The notes under the pieces were generated by a model. That model was not told the DNA's origin and ran no database searches. It was given only the letters and a program-made list of their open reading frames with translations. A stretch of DNA of 64,000 bases from Allochromatium humboldtianum. Its GTDB lineage: Bacteria > Pseudomonadota > Gammaproteobacteria > Chromatiales > Chromatiaceae. Positions 1 through 11,700 of this stretch are shown here, piece by piece (positions within the stretch are counted from its first letter, which is position 1; the number at the start of each line of letters is the position of its first letter). The stretch lies in the NCBI RefSeq assembly GCF_013385175.1, contig NZ_JABZEO010000002.1, positions 428,685 through 492,684 of the forward strand, read 5' to 3'. The position numbers were made by a program, and so were the translations under genes.

Positions 1-68
1 CGGGCCTCGTCCAGGCTCAGATCGAGCAATGAGAGGAAGTGCCGGCAGTCTGTCTGTTGGGTGGCCAT
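1..68 (-). CDS. argF: Ornithine carbamoyltransferase, N-terminal fragment (runs off window)
   Basis: Only the first 22 codons are present, read leftward from an ATG at 66-68 and cut by the window edge. The peptide contains RHFLSLLDLSLDEA, which matches the conserved start of ArgF, the enzyme joining carbamoyl phosphate and ornithine to give citrulline in arginine synthesis. It begins 27 bases after the stop of argD on the same strand, the usual argD-argF arrangement, and this supports the call. The ribosome-binding site is weak. The rest of the gene cannot be judged. Confidence 0.75.
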   Translation of the reverse strand, partial: MATQQTDCRHFLSLLDLSLDEA

Positions 69-95
69 CGGAGGATGTCTCTCGCGGGTTCGTCT

Positions 96-1274
96 TCAGG
101 CGTCGCCCAAAAAGCCTTGGATGAGTCCGGTGAGGGTGGCGACCAGTTCATCGATCTGGGCGCGGTCGATGATCAGCGGCGGCAGCAGCCGGATCACCCG
201 CTCGGCGGTGACGTTGATCAGGAGTCCGGCGTCGAGCGCCCGACCGACGAGTTCGCCGCAGGGACGGTCGAGCTCGATCCCGACCATGAGGCCGCGTCCA
301 CGGATCTCGACCAGGCCTTGAGTCTCGCCCAGTGCCGCACGCAGCGAATCGAGCAGATAGGCGCCTTGGGCGGCGGCGTTCTCGGTCAGGTTCTCGTCGA
401 TCAGGGTCTCCAGCACCGCGCGCCCAACGCGACAGGCGAGCGGATTGCCGCCGAAGGTCGAGCCGTGCGAGCCGGGCGAGAACACCTCGGCCGCCGCGCC
501 GCGCGCCAGACAGGCGCCGATCGGCATCCCGTTGCCCAGCCCCTTGGCGAGCGTGACCACATCCGGCTGGATGCCCGCGTGCTGGAAGGCGAACAGCCGC
601 CCGGTGCGGCCCATGCCGGTCTGGATCTCGTCGAGCATCAGCAGCCAGCCCGAGCGGTCGCAGATCTCGCGCAGCCGGACCAGATAGTCGTCGGACGGAA
701 GCCGGATGCCGCCTTCGCCCTGGATCGGTTCGATCAGGATCGCAACGATGTTGGGCCGGTTGGCGGCTGCCGTTTCGATGGCGTCCAGATCGTCATAGGG
801 CACGCGCACGAAGCCCTGGACCAGCGGCTCGAAACCGGCCTGGACCTTGCGGTTGCCGGTGGCCGAGAGCGTGGCCAGGGTGCGGCCGTGGAAACTGTGC
901 TCGGCAACCAGGATCGCCGGGTTCTCGATGCCGCGCCGATGGGCATGGAGCCGGGCCAGCTTGATCGCCGCTTCGTTGGCCTCTGCGCCCGAATTGGCGA
1001 AGAAGACGCGATCCATCCCGGCCTGCTCGGTCAGGAGCGCGCCCAGGCGTTCCTGCTCGGCGACGCCGTAGAGGTTGGAGGTATGGATCAGCCGCCCGGC
1101 CTGCTCGCACAATGCGTCGCGCACGGCCGGATGGGCGTGTCCCAGTCCGCACACGGCGATCCCGGACAGCGCATCCAGATAGCGCGTGCCGTTGGTGTCC
1201 CAGAGCCAGACGCCCTCACCCCGGTCGAAGGTGACGGGCAGGCGATTGTAGGTGGCCATCAAGGGTTCGCTCAT
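96..1274 (-). CDS. argD: Acetylornithine aminotransferase
   Basis: A PLP-dependent class III aminotransferase of 392 residues, the normal family length. It converts N-acetylglutamate semialdehyde to N2-acetylornithine in arginine synthesis and often also acts in lysine synthesis. Visible motifs are FFANSGAEANEAAIKLAR (PLP-phosphate region), LMLDEIQTGMGRTG (Asp contacting the pyridine nitrogen) and TLAKGLGNGMPIG (Schiff-base lysine). The first ATG at 1274 is used; an ATG five codons later (MATYNRLPV) is an alternative. argF follows in the same direction, so the two probably form an operon. Very secure. Confidence 0.96.
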   Translation of the reverse strand: MSEPLMATYNRLPVTFDRGEGVWLWDTNGTRYLDALSGIAVCGLGHAHPAVRDALCEQAGRLIHTSNLYGVAEQERLGALLTEQAGMDRVFFANSGAEANEAAIKLARLHAHRRGIENPAILVAEHSFHGRTLATLSATGNRKVQAGFEPLVQGFVRVPYDDLDAIETAAANRPNIVAILIEPIQGEGGIRLPSDDYLVRLREICDRSGWLLMLDEIQTGMGRTGRLFAFQHAGIQPDVVTLAKGLGNGMPIGACLARGAAAEVFSPGSHGSTFGGNPLACRVGRAVLETLIDENLTENAAAQGAYLLDSLRAALGETQGLVEIRGRGLMVGIELDRPCGELVGRALDAGLLINVTAERVIRLLPPLIIDRAQIDELVATLTGLIQGFLGDA

Positions 1275-1310
1275 GGCGCAAAGACCCCGATCGAGCTTTC
1301 AGAATGAAAA

Positions 1311-1344
1311 TAAAAAAGGCGGTTACCCCGCATGGGAAACCGCC
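1311..1344 (-). terminator. Intrinsic terminator of sodB
   Basis: Read on the minus strand, a perfect 7-bp stem (1338-1344 paired with 1318-1324, GGCGGTT/AACCGCC) is followed at once by a run of T residues at 1311-1317. It lies about 80 bases downstream of the sodB stop and upstream of argD, so it should separate the two transcripts. Confidence 0.85.
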
Positions 1345-1423
1345 TCTGTGTATAAGGCGAAGTGGGCGAATATAACGCGATATTTACATGCTTGACAAGG
1401 ATCGCCGTATCGATTCGCGTGGT

Positions 1424-2005
1424 TCAGCCGCCATAATTGGCGGCGACGAACTCCCAGTTCACCTTGTCCCAGATGCTTTCGAGATACTTGGGACGGGCGT
1501 TGCGATAGTCGATGTAGTAGGCGTGTTCCCAGACGTCGACGGTCAGGAGTGCGGTCTTGCCCGAGGTCATGGGCGTGCCGGCGTTGGAGGTGTTGAAGAT
1601 CTCGATCGAGCCGTCGGCGTTCTTGACCAGCCAGGTCCAGCCCGAGCCGAAGTTGGTGGCGGCCGACTGGGCGAACTGCTTCTTGAATTCATCGAAGGAA
1701 CCGAACTTGGCGTCGATCGCCGCCGCCAGCGCGCCGCTCGGGGCGCCGCCGCCGTTGGGGCTGAGACAGTTCCAGTAGAAAGTATGGTTCCAGACCTGAG
1801 CGGCGTTGTTGAAGAGTCCGCCCGAGGACTTCAGGACGATGTCCTCCAGGCTCATGTCGGCGAACTCGGTGTCCTTGATCAGGTTGTTGAGATTGGTGAC
1901 ATAGGTCTGATGATGCTTGCCGTAGTGGTACTCGATGGTCTCGGCCGAGATCACCGGCTCCAGGGCGTTCTTCTCATAGGGCAGGGCGGGCAGTTCGTGC
2001 GTCAT
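1424..2005 (-). CDS. sodB: Iron superoxide dismutase
   Basis: A 193-residue cytoplasmic Fe-type superoxide dismutase, converting superoxide to peroxide and oxygen. The metal ligands are visible in order: a His in the [11 protein letters not shown] helix, the His of [11 protein letters not shown], and Asp and His of [25 protein letters not shown] and the short length favour the Fe form over the Mn form. An AGGAGA precedes the ATG by about 11 bases. A strong terminator follows. It is divergent from the asnO-type gene across a 212-base gap. Single-gene transcript. Secure. Confidence 0.95.
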   Translation of the reverse strand: MTHELPALPYEKNALEPVISAETIEYHYGKHHQTYVTNLNNLIKDTEFADMSLEDIVLKSSGGLFNNAAQVWNHTFYWNCLSPNGGGAPSGALAAAIDAKFGSFDEFKKQFAQSAATNFGSGWTWLVKNADGSIEIFNTSNAGTPMTSGKTALLTVDVWEHAYYIDYRNARPKYLESIWDKVNWEFVAANYGG

Positions 2006-2217
2006 GATCGTCGGGTCTCCTGCGTTTTAGCGTGGGATCTTGGGTTTGGAGGGCTGAGCCGGACCGTTCGCGTGAACGGCATCAGCGACACGGCCATCCA
2101 TGATGAATGCACCGTCACCATGCGGTCGACTCGCCGTTTTTACAACCATCCCCCGTCGGCGATTCAGCTATCCTCTTGGCGATAGTCATCTGATCACTTG
2201 GCGGGAGAAGATCTGAA

Positions 2218-3993
2218 ATGTGCGGTATCTGTGGCGAGCTGCGGCTCGATGGTGCGCCGGCCGATCTGGACGCGATCGGGCACATGATGGCCGAATTGAC
2301 GCGGCGCGGCCCGGATCATGGCGGTAGTTACAGCGACGGGGCGCTGGCCTTCGGACATCGGCGGCTGGCGATCATCGATCTGTCGGTGCGCTCCAATCAG
2401 CCGATGGTCGATGCCGAGCTGGGGCTGGCGCTGGTCTTCAACGGCACCATCTACAACTACCGTGCGCTGCGGCGCGAACTGGAGTCGAAGGGCTATCGCT
2501 TCTTCTCCGAGGGCGACAGCGAGGTCATCCTCAAGGCCTGGCACGCCTGGGGGACCGGTTGCGTCGAGCGGCTGCACGGCATGTTCGCCTTCGCCGTCTG
2601 GGACGCCGGCCGGCGTTCGCTGTTCCTGGCGCGCGACCGCTTCGGCATCAAACCGCTCTACTGGTCGGAGCAGGGGCGCGTGCTGCGTTTCGCCTCGAAT
2701 CCACAGGCCCTGCTGGCCGCCGGCGGCGTGGATACGCGCATCGATCCAGTTGCGCTGCACAATCTCTTCACGCTCCATGCCGTGGTCCCGGCACCGCGCA
2801 CTATCCTCCAGGGTGTGCGCAAGCTGGCGCCCGGACACTGGCGGCTGATTGAGGCCGATGGGCGTCAGACCGAGCGCGCCTATTGGCGTCTGACAGCCCA
2901 ACGTCCCGCTTCGCCGCTGTCCGAGGGCGAATGGCTGGAGTCCATCCACGCCGCCCTGCGTCACGCGGTCAAGATCCGTAGCGAGGTTGCGGATGTCCCG
3001 GTCGGGGTGCTGCTCTCGGGCGGGCTGGACTCCAGTCTGCTGGTGGCCCTGCTCGCCGAGGCCGGAGTCGCGGATCTGCGCACCTTCTCAGTCGGTTTCG
3101 AGGACACGCCCGAGGAGGCCGGTAGCGAATTCGAATACTCGGATCTGGTCGTCGAGCGCTACGGCACGCGGCACCATAAATTCCTGGTTCCCAACGACCA
3201 GGTGCTGACCCGGCTGCCCGAGGCGATCGGCGCCATGGCCGAGCCGATGTTCGGTCAGGATGCGGTGGCCTTCTATCTGCTCGCCGAACAGGTCTCGCGC
3301 GAGATCAAGGTCGTGCAGTCGGGGCAGGGCGCCGACGAGGTGTTCGGCGGCTATTTCTGGTATCCGCGCATGATGGCCGAGACGACTGGCTCACCGCTGG
3401 AACGCTTCGCCAAGCATTATTTCGATCGCGATCACGACGAGTATCTACGGATGATCGGGGCGTCCTACGCCGGTGAGGATCATACTTCGGCCCTGATCGC
3501 CGAGCGTCTGGCCGAGCCGGACGCCGACACCTTCCTGGATGCCGTGCTGCGGCTGGATGTGACCACCCTCATCGTCGACGACCCGGTCAAACGTGTCGAC
3601 AACATGACCATGGCCTGGGGGCTGGAGGCGCGCGTGCCCTTCCTCGATCACCAGCTCGTCGAACTGGCCGCGCGCTGTCCGCCCGAACTCAAGCTGCGCG
3701 AGGGCGGCAAGTATCCCCTCAAGGCGCTCGCCCGTGGACTGCTGCCGGAGGCCGTGATCGACCGGCCCAAGGGCTACTTCCCGATGCCGGCGCTCAAATA
3801 CGTGCGCGGCCCTTTCCTCGACATGATGCGCGACGTCCTGACCTCACGCGCCAGCCGCGAGCGCGGTCTCTATCGCCAGGCCTATCTCGACCAGCTCCTG
3901 GCCGCGCCCGACATGCACCACACCCGCATCCAGGGCAACAAGCTCTGGCATCTGGCGCTCCTGGAACTCTGGCTCCAGCGTCACGTCGATTGA
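2218..3993 (+). CDS. asnO: N-acetylglutaminylglutamine amidotransferase (asparagine synthetase B family)
   Basis: A 591-residue class II glutamine amidotransferase/ATP-pyrophosphatase. Cys2 of MCGICGE is the glutaminase nucleophile, the ammonia-donor domain runs to about residue 210, and the synthetase domain carries the PP-loop VLLSGGLDSSLLV and VQSGQGADEVFGGYFWYP. These last blocks, and the HNLFTLHAVVPAPRTIL segment, resemble the AsnO subgroup that amidates N-acetylglutaminylglutamine to the osmolyte NAGGN rather than housekeeping AsnB; this assignment is from memory of the subgroup. The usual partner, the N-acetylglutaminylglutamine synthetase (ngg), is not adjacent. A GGAG lies shortly before the ATG. 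The amidotransferase call is near certain and the subgroup probable. Confidence 0.85.
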   Translation: MCGICGELRLDGAPADLDAIGHMMAELTRRGPDHGGSYSDGALAFGHRRLAIIDLSVRSNQPMVDAELGLALVFNGTIYNYRALRRELESKGYRFFSEGDSEVILKAWHAWGTGCVERLHGMFAFAVWDAGRRSLFLARDRFGIKPLYWSEQGRVLRFASNPQALLAAGGVDTRIDPVALHNLFTLHAVVPAPRTILQGVRKLAPGHWRLIEADGRQTERAYWRLTAQRPASPLSEGEWLESIHAALRHAVKIRSEVADVPVGVLLSGGLDSSLLVALLAEAGVADLRTFSVGFEDTPEEAGSEFEYSDLVVERYGTRHHKFLVPNDQVLTRLPEAIGAMAEPMFGQDAVAFYLLAEQVSREIKVVQSGQGADEVFGGYFWYPRMMAETTGSPLERFAKHYFDRDHDEYLRMIGASYAGEDHTSALIAERLAEPDADTFLDAVLRLDVTTLIVDDPVKRVDNMTMAWGLEARVPFLDHQLVELAARCPPELKLREGGKYPLKALARGLLPEAVIDRPKGYFPMPALKYVRGPFLDMMRDVLTSRASRERGLYRQAYLDQLLAAPDMHHTRIQGNKLWHLALLELWLQRHVD

Positions 3994-4029
3994 GCCGACG
4001 CGGCGCGGGCGGATTTGAAAATGCGCCAG

Positions 4030-4051
4030 TCCGGCCCGATTCTGGGCCGGA
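4030..4051. other. Perfect hairpin between asnO and grxD
   Basis: TCCGGCCC (4030-4037) pairs perfectly with GGGCCGGA (4044-4051) across a 6-base loop, 29 bases before the grxD ATG. No T-run follows, so it is not a standard terminator; it may reduce read-through or sit in the grxD leader. Confidence 0.5.
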
Positions 4052-4080
4052 GCATCATTCAACGACTATCGAGGACTCTC

Positions 4081-4413
4081 ATGATGGATGTCTTGGAACG
4101 TATCGGCGAGCAGGTCAAGAACAACCCGGTCGTGATCTACATGAAGGGCACGCCGCAGTTTCCGCAGTGCGGCTTCTCCATGCGCGCCGCGCAGGCGCTG
4201 CAACAGTGCGAGGTGCCCTTCGCCTATGTCAACGTCCTGCAGGATCCCGAGATCTTCGAGCATCTGCCGCGTTTCGCCGACTGGCCGACCTTTCCGCAGA
4301 TCTACATCGACGGCGAGCTGGTGGGCGGCTGTGACATCACGCTCGAACTGCACGCCAGCGGCGAGCTGAAGACGATGATGGAACTGGCCGTCGCCAAGGC
4401 CGACAACGCCTGA
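4081..4413 (+). CDS. grxD: Monothiol glutaredoxin, Grx4 family
   Basis: A protein of about 110 residues with the CGFS active site (FPQCGFSMRA), the mark of class II monothiol glutaredoxins that bind a glutathione-ligated 2Fe-2S cluster with BolA partners and pass it on in cluster biogenesis. The WPTFPQIYIDGELVGGCD block (glutathione contacts) is intact. The reading frame is open further upstream, but GAGGA at 4071-4075 and the family length put the start at 4081 or 4084. It faces the RNase T gene with a 4-base gap between stops. Confidence 0.95.
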   Translation: MMDVLERIGEQVKNNPVVIYMKGTPQFPQCGFSMRAAQALQQCEVPFAYVNVLQDPEIFEHLPRFADWPTFPQIYIDGELVGGCDITLELHASGELKTMMELAVAKADNA

Positions 4414-4417
4414 GCGA

Positions 4418-5098
4418 TCAACCCGAAACCTGGTCCGATCCCGCCACCACCTCGGTATTGCGCTCCCAGTAACGCTCGGGGTCGAGTTCGCGCCAGCGAT
4501 TGACGACCGCGCAGAACAGCCGCGCGGTCTGCTCGGCGTCATAGGCCGCTGAGTGCGCCTCGCTGTGCTTCCAGTGCAGTCCCGCGGCCCTGGAGGCCTT
4601 GGCGAGCACAGTCTGGCCGAACATCAGTCCGCCGAGCGTGACGGTGTCGAAGACGCTGAAGGCATGGAAGGGATTGCGCTTGTAGCCGGTGCGCTCGACG
4701 GCGGCCTTGATGAATCCCAGATCGAAGTGCGCATTGTGTCCGACCAGGATGGCGCGGTTGCAGCCGGTCGATTTCACCGCCTTGCGAATCGGGGTGAGGA
4801 TGCGTTCGAGTGCATCGTGCTCCGAGATCGCATCACGGAAAGGGTGATGGGGATCGATGCCGTTGAAGGCCAGCGCACGCGGGTCGAGTTCCGAGCCGAC
4901 GAAGGGCAGCACGTGGCAGGCGAGCGTCGGCGCGGGTTCGAGCAGACCGTCGGACCGCTGGCGGATGATGACGGCCGCGACCTCCAGCAGGGCGTGGCGC
5001 TGGGCATCGAAACCGGCGGTCTCGACGTCCACCACTACTGGCAGGAAACCGCGAAAACGCCGCGCAATGCTGTTGGGGGTGTGTTCCTGTTCTCTCAT
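4418..5098 (-). CDS. rnt: Ribonuclease T
   Basis: A DEDDh 3'-to-5' exonuclease of 226 residues that trims tRNA and other stable RNA 3' ends. The catalytic motifs are visible: [10 protein letters not shown] (Asp-x-Glu), [10 protein letters not shown] (Asp) and [14 protein letters not shown] (His and Asp). [17 protein letters not shown] and AFNGIDP are characteristic of RNase T and separate it from the DNA polymerase epsilon subunit. The frame stays open about 97 codons upstream, but that part is unlike the family, so the ATG at 5098 (MREQEHTPN) is chosen. Convergent with grxD. Confidence 0.94.
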   Translation of the reverse strand: MREQEHTPNSIARRFRGFLPVVVDVETAGFDAQRHALLEVAAVIIRQRSDGLLEPAPTLACHVLPFVGSELDPRALAFNGIDPHHPFRDAISEHDALERILTPIRKAVKSTGCNRAILVGHNAHFDLGFIKAAVERTGYKRNPFHAFSVFDTVTLGGLMFGQTVLAKASRAAGLHWKHSEAHSAAYDAEQTARLFCAVVNRWRELDPERYWERNTEVVAGSDQVSG

Positions 5099-5216
5099 CG
5101 CCACAGCATAAGTGCGCGCGCGACGAATGCCAATGCTCTCGGTCGCAGCGAGTCTCCGACGGCGCTTCGCGCTGTGGTAGGATTCGGTCAGGTCATCGAG
5201 GAGATTCGCCGGGTAT

Positions 5217-5969
5217 ATGGGTATGGTGATGGGTCGATCATGGACGCGCGCACTGGCTTGGCTGGTGGCGCCAACGCTCTTGCTGGGGTGCGCCTCCAAG
5301 CCCGATCGCGAGGTCGATCCGCGCGATCCGCTGGAGCCTTTCAACCGGGCCACCTTCCGCTTCAACATGGATTTCGACAAGGCGTTCATGCAGCCGATCG
5401 CCAGGGGCTATCAGAAGGTGACGCCCGAGCCGGTCGATCGCGGCATCACCAACTTCTTCGACAACCTCGCCGATGTCACCTCGGCGGTGAACAACGTCCT
5501 GCAGTTCAAGATGTCGCGCGCGGGCAGTGATGTCGGGCGCATCTTCATCAACTCCACCGTCGGCGTGCTGGGCTTCATCGACGTGGCCACCAACGTCGGT
5601 CTGCCGAGCTACAAGGAGGACTTCGGGCAGACGCTGGGCTACTGGGGTCTGGAGCCGGGCGCCTATCTGGTCACGCCCTTACTCGGGCCGAGCTCCATGC
5701 GCGATGCCATCGGTATGGGGGGCGACATCGTCATGGACCCGCTGGCCAATCTCAAGAAGCATCAGGTGCACTGGGGACTGGTCGGGGTGCGCTTGATCGA
5801 CCGGCGCGCGGATCTGCTGACGACGACTGAGATCGTCGAGGAGGCCTCCATCGATCTCTACAGCTTCGTCCGCGACGCCTATCTCCAGCGTCGTCAGACG
5901 CTGGTCTATGACGGCAATCCGCCAACCGACGACTCACAGCCCGACTTCTGGGACGAGGTCGAGTTCTGA
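5217..5969 (+). CDS. mlaA: MlaA (VacJ) family outer-membrane lipoprotein
   Basis: A 250-residue lipoprotein with a hydrophobic signal and the lipobox LLLGC near residue 25. The mature part has the MlaA blocks [44 protein letters not shown] and [11 protein letters not shown]. MlaA forms a ring in the outer membrane and takes mislocalised phospholipid from the outer leaflet for retrograde transport by MlaC and MlaFEDB. None of those genes is in the window, which is common for mlaA. Three in-frame ATGs (5217, 5223, 5229) follow GAGGAG at 5198-5203; the first is used. C-terminus is acidic. Confidence 0.93.
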   Translation: MGMVMGRSWTRALAWLVAPTLLLGCASKPDREVDPRDPLEPFNRATFRFNMDFDKAFMQPIARGYQKVTPEPVDRGITNFFDNLADVTSAVNNVLQFKMSRAGSDVGRIFINSTVGVLGFIDVATNVGLPSYKEDFGQTLGYWGLEPGAYLVTPLLGPSSMRDAIGMGGDIVMDPLANLKKHQVHWGLVGVRLIDRRADLLTTTEIVEEASIDLYSFVRDAYLQRRQTLVYDGNPPTDDSQPDFWDEVEF

Positions 5970-5982
5970 TCCACTCCCCGCA

Positions 5983-6020
5983 TGACGAGTTCGCCGGCAG
6001 ATCCAGTCCGGCGGCTCGTC
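5983..6020. other. Imperfect hairpin between convergent mlaA and pyrC
   Basis: GACGAG...CGCCGG on the left pairs imperfectly with CCGGCG...CTCGTC on the right across a 10-base loop. It lies between the stops of two convergent genes and lacks a T-run in either direction, so a terminating role is only a guess. Confidence 0.35.
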
Positions 6021-6039
6021 GTCACGTGTCGGCCGAGGA

Positions 6040-7080
6040 TCACTCGATCCGCCAGCCGATGGTCTCGCCGGCGCACATCGGAACCACCTGACTGTCTCCG
6101 AACGCATAACGCTCAGGGAGCGTCCAGGAAGCGCGGATCAGTCGGATGCGCTCCTGGTTGCGGGGCAGGCCGTAGAAATCCGGTCCATGCTGACTGGCGA
6201 AGCCTTCGAGCCGGTCGAGCGCGCCGGCCCGGTCGAAGACCTCGGCATAGGCTTCCAGCGCGGCATGAGCGCTGAAGATGCCGGCGCAGCCGCAACTGCA
6301 TTCCTTGCTCCCAACGGCATGAGGCGCACTGTCGGTGCCCAGGAAGAAGCGTGGATGACCACTGGTCGCGGCTTCGACCAGCGCCAGCCGATGGCGCTCA
6401 CGTTTGAGCACCGGCAGGCAGTAGAAATGTGGACGAATCCCGCCGGCCAGGATGGCATTGCGGTTGTAGAGCAGATGATGCGGCGTGATGGTCGCGGCCA
6501 GGGTCTCGGGGCCGGAACGCACGAAGTTCACGGCCTCGGCGGTGGTCACATGCTCCAGCACGATCTTGAGTCCGGGAACCTGATCGATGAGCGGGCGCAA
6601 CACCCGCTCGATGAAGACCGGCTCGCGATCGAAGATGTCGACCGCCTCCTCCGTCACCTCGCCATGCACCAGGAGCGGCATCCCGACCTCGCGCATCGCC
6701 TCCAGCACCGGCTTGAGCCGGGGGATGTCGGTCACGCCGCTCTCGGAATTGGTGGTCGCCCCGGCCGGATAGAGCTTGCAGGCGACCACCACGCCGCTCG
6801 CCTTCGCGCGCGCGATCTCGTCCGGGGTGGTGCGATCGGTGAGATAGAGCGTCATCAGCGGCTCGAAGCGGCTGCTCTCAGGGAGCGCCGCCAGGATACG
6901 CTCACGGTAGGCGAGCGCCTGCTCAGTCATCACCACCGGCGGCTTGAGATTCGGCATGACGACGGCACGCGCGAACTGACGCGCGCTGAAACCCACCACA
7001 TCGGCCATGGCCGCACCGTCGCGCAGATGCAGATGCCAGTCGTCCGGCCGGGTGATCTCGATCGAATCGTACTCTTGCAT
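6040..7080 (-). CDS. pyrC: Dihydroorotase, class II
   Basis: A zinc amidohydrolase of 346 residues, the length of E. coli PyrC, that cyclises carbamoyl aspartate to dihydroorotate in pyrimidine synthesis. Metal-binding motifs visible are [10 protein letters not shown] (HxH) near residue 15, [11 protein letters not shown] (the carbamylated Lys), [15 protein letters not shown], and [10 protein letters not shown] (Asp). It starts 3 bases after the pckA stop, so it is translated in an operon with pckA, an unusual pairing that links pyrimidine supply to a gluconeogenic transcript. Confidence 0.96.
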   Translation of the reverse strand: MQEYDSIEITRPDDWHLHLRDGAAMADVVGFSARQFARAVVMPNLKPPVVMTEQALAYRERILAALPESSRFEPLMTLYLTDRTTPDEIARAKASGVVVACKLYPAGATTNSESGVTDIPRLKPVLEAMREVGMPLLVHGEVTEEAVDIFDREPVFIERVLRPLIDQVPGLKIVLEHVTTAEAVNFVRSGPETLAATITPHHLLYNRNAILAGGIRPHFYCLPVLKRERHRLALVEAATSGHPRFFLGTDSAPHAVGSKECSCGCAGIFSAHAALEAYAEVFDRAGALDRLEGFASQHGPDFYGLPRNQERIRLIRASWTLPERYAFGDSQVVPMCAGETIGWRIE

Positions 7081-7083
7081 GAC

Positions 7084-8685
<1,602 letters not shown>

Positions 8686-8739
8686 GGTGGGGGCTCCTTC
8701 GGATGACGGCTTCGGATGTTCGATCGATGAGATCGAAGC

Positions 8740-11700
8740 CTAGCACAATCGATCTCCTTTCTGTCCTGCTCTCCCCGACAGCCGCCGCACCCGCTCGATG
8801 CCATCGTCGACCAGCGTATAGACCACAGGCACCACCAGCAGGCTGAGGAAGGTCGAGGTGATGAGTCCGCCGATGACCACGATGGCCATGGGCGCCCGGA
8901 AGCTCGGGTCGGTGCCGATGCCGAGCGCGATCGGCAGCATACCGGCGCCCATGGCGAGCGTGGTCATGATGATCGGGCGCGCGCGCTTGCGACAGGCATC
9001 GAGTTGCGCCTCCCAGCGGTTCAGGCCATGCTCGCGACGCGCCAGGATGATGTAGTCGACCAGCAGGATCGAGTTCTTGGCGGCGATGCCCATCAGCATG
9101 ATGAGTCCGATCATCGAGGGCATGGACAGCGTGCTGTCGGTCACGAACAGGGCGAGGAAGGCGCCGGGGATCGACAGCACCAGCGCCGCCAGGATGGTCG
9201 CCGGCTGCACGAAGTCGCGAAACAGCAGCACCAGCACCGCATAGATGCAGAGCACCCCGGTCAGCATCGCCAGACCGAAGCTGGCGAAGAGTTCGCCCAT
9301 GACCTCGGCATCGCCGACCGTGGTCTGGAACACGCCCGGCGGCAGCTGGCGCAGACTCGGCAGGGCCAGCGCCTGCTTCTCCACCTCGCCCAGCGGCTGC
9401 TGATTGAGTTCGATCTCGAAGTTGACGTTGCGCAGCCGGTCGTAGCGATCGATCTCGGCCGGCCCGCTGTCGAGCGTCAGCGTGGCGATGGCGCCGATCA
9501 GCACCGGACCGTCCCGTCCGGGCACGCTCAGACTGCGCAGCAGATCGAGATCCTGGCGCGCTGCGGGCGGCAGCTTGACCACGATCGGCACCTGACGCTG
9601 GGACAGATTGAGCTTGGGCAGCGATTGGTCGTAGTCGCCGCTGGTGGCGATGCGCAGGGTCTCGGCGATGGCCGCCGAGGTCACGCCCAGTTCGGCGGCG
9701 CGGGCGAAGTCGGGCCGGACCACCAGCTCGGGCCGCACCAGACTGGCGGTGTTGGTGACGCCGCCGATGCCGGGGATGGTGCGCAGTTCGCGTTCGACCA
9801 GACGTGCGTGCTCGGCCAGTCGCTCACCGTCCTCGCTGGCCAGCACCAGGATGTACTTCTCGTTGGCCCCGGCCAGACCCACGGTGAAACGGATACCGGG
9901 GATGGCGGTCAGGGCCTCGCGCAGCTCGCGCTCGATCGACTGTTTGGTGATACCGCGACGCTCGCCGCGCTCGGTGAGACGGATGGTCAGAGTCGCCTTG
10001 CGCACTTCCTGCGCCCCGGTGCTCATGAAGGGATCGCTGCCGGCCGAACCTCCGCCAATGGTGGTATAGACAAGCCGTACCTGTGGATGACTGGCGATCA
10101 GGACGCGCGCCCGCTCGGCGGCGGCCAGGGTCTCATCGAGCGTGCTGCCGGGCGGCAGTTCCAGGCTGACCTGGGTCTGGGACATGTCGTCGGGCGGCAG
10201 GAAGCCGGTCGGCAACAGAGGTACCAGTGCAAAGGCGCCGGCGAAGAAGGCCGCCGCGCTCAGTAGCGTCAGCCAACGATGGCGCACACAGAGTCCGCTC
10301 AGCCGCACCACGATATCAAGCCAGCGTGGTCGGTCGTGGAGGCGGCGCGGCGGGTGCAGCAGATAGGCGGCCATCATCGGCGTGAGCAGGCGTGCCACCG
10401 CCAGCGAGACCAGCACCGCGATGGCCGCCGTCCAGCCGAACTGGACGAAGAACTTGCCCGCCACCCCGCTCATGAAGGCCGTCGGCAGGAACACGGCGAT
10501 GAGCGTGAAGGTGGTGGCGACGACCGCCAGCCCGATCTCGTCGGCGGCCTCCATCGCGGCCTGATAGGGCGTCTTGCCCATGCGCAGATGGCGCATGATG
10601 TTCTCGATCTCGACGATGGCGTCGTCGACCAGGACGCCGATCACCAGCGACAGCGCCAGCAGGGTCACGGTGTTGAGCGTGAACCCGAGCAGATACATGG
10701 CCGCGAAGGTCGGCAGGATCGACAGTGGCAGCGCGGTGGCCGAGATCAGGGTGGCGCGCCAGTCGCGCAGGAAGGCCCAGACCACCAGCACCGCCAGTAG
10801 CGCGCCCTCCAGCAGCAGCGACATCGATCCGGTGAAGTTCTCCTCCACCGGATCGACGAAGTTGAATGACTCGACGATCTCGATGTCCGGGCGCTCGGTC
10901 TGGAGCCGCGCCAGTTCGGTCCGTACCCCCTCGGCGACCTCGATCTCGCCCGCGCCGCGACTGCGCACCACTTCGAATCCGACCACAGGGCGTCCGTCGA
11001 GCAGGGCCGCCGAGCGGCGTTCGGCGACGGTGTCGGTCACGGTTGCGACTTGACCGAGCCGGATGCGCCGCCCGTCAGACAGGCTGATGTCCATCTCGGC
11101 CAGCTCGGCGGCGGTCCGGACCGTGGCCAGGGTGCGTACAGACTGCTCGGCCCCGCCCAGATCGGCGCGGCCGCCCGAGTCCTCACGCTGGATCAGGCGC
11201 AACTGGCGCGAGATGTCGGCGGCCGTGACCCGTAGCGCAAGCAGCCGGTCCGGATCCAGCTCGACACGCACTTCGCGATCCACTCCGCCGACGCGGCTCA
11301 CGGCCCCGACGCCTGGCACGCTGAGCAGACGTCGCGCCAGATCGTTGTCGACGAACCAGGACAGCGCCTCCTCGTCCAGACGCGGCGAGTCGACCGTGTA
11401 GCTCAGGATCGGCAGTCCGGTCAGGTCGATCTTGGCGACGATCGGCTCTTCCAGATCGCCGGGCAGGTCGGAGCGGATACGGGCGACGGCATCGCGCACG
11501 TCATCGACGGCCTCCTGGGTCGGTTTCTCCAGCCGGAATTCCGCGGTGATGGTCGCGGTGCCGTCCTGGACCTTGGTGTAGATGTGCTTGATGCCCTGGA
11601 GGGTGGCGACGGCGTTCTCGATCTTGCGCGCCACCTCGGTCTCCAGCAGCGCCGGCGCCGCGCCGGGCAGGCTGGCCGAGACCCGCACGCTCGGCAGGTC

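Noticed and set aside
39..1307. Long open frame on the plus strand across argD
   Set aside because: It is antisense to a clear acetylornithine aminotransferase and encodes a Gln/Arg/Gly-rich product without domain features, as expected in GC-rich DNA.
4418..5389. RNase T extended N-terminally to 323 residues
   Set aside because: The first ~97 residues are low-complexity and unlike the family; they also run into the upstream region of mlaA.
5983..6020. Bidirectional intrinsic terminator between mlaA and pyrC
   Set aside because: The stem is imperfect and lacks T-runs; kept only as a low-confidence hairpin.
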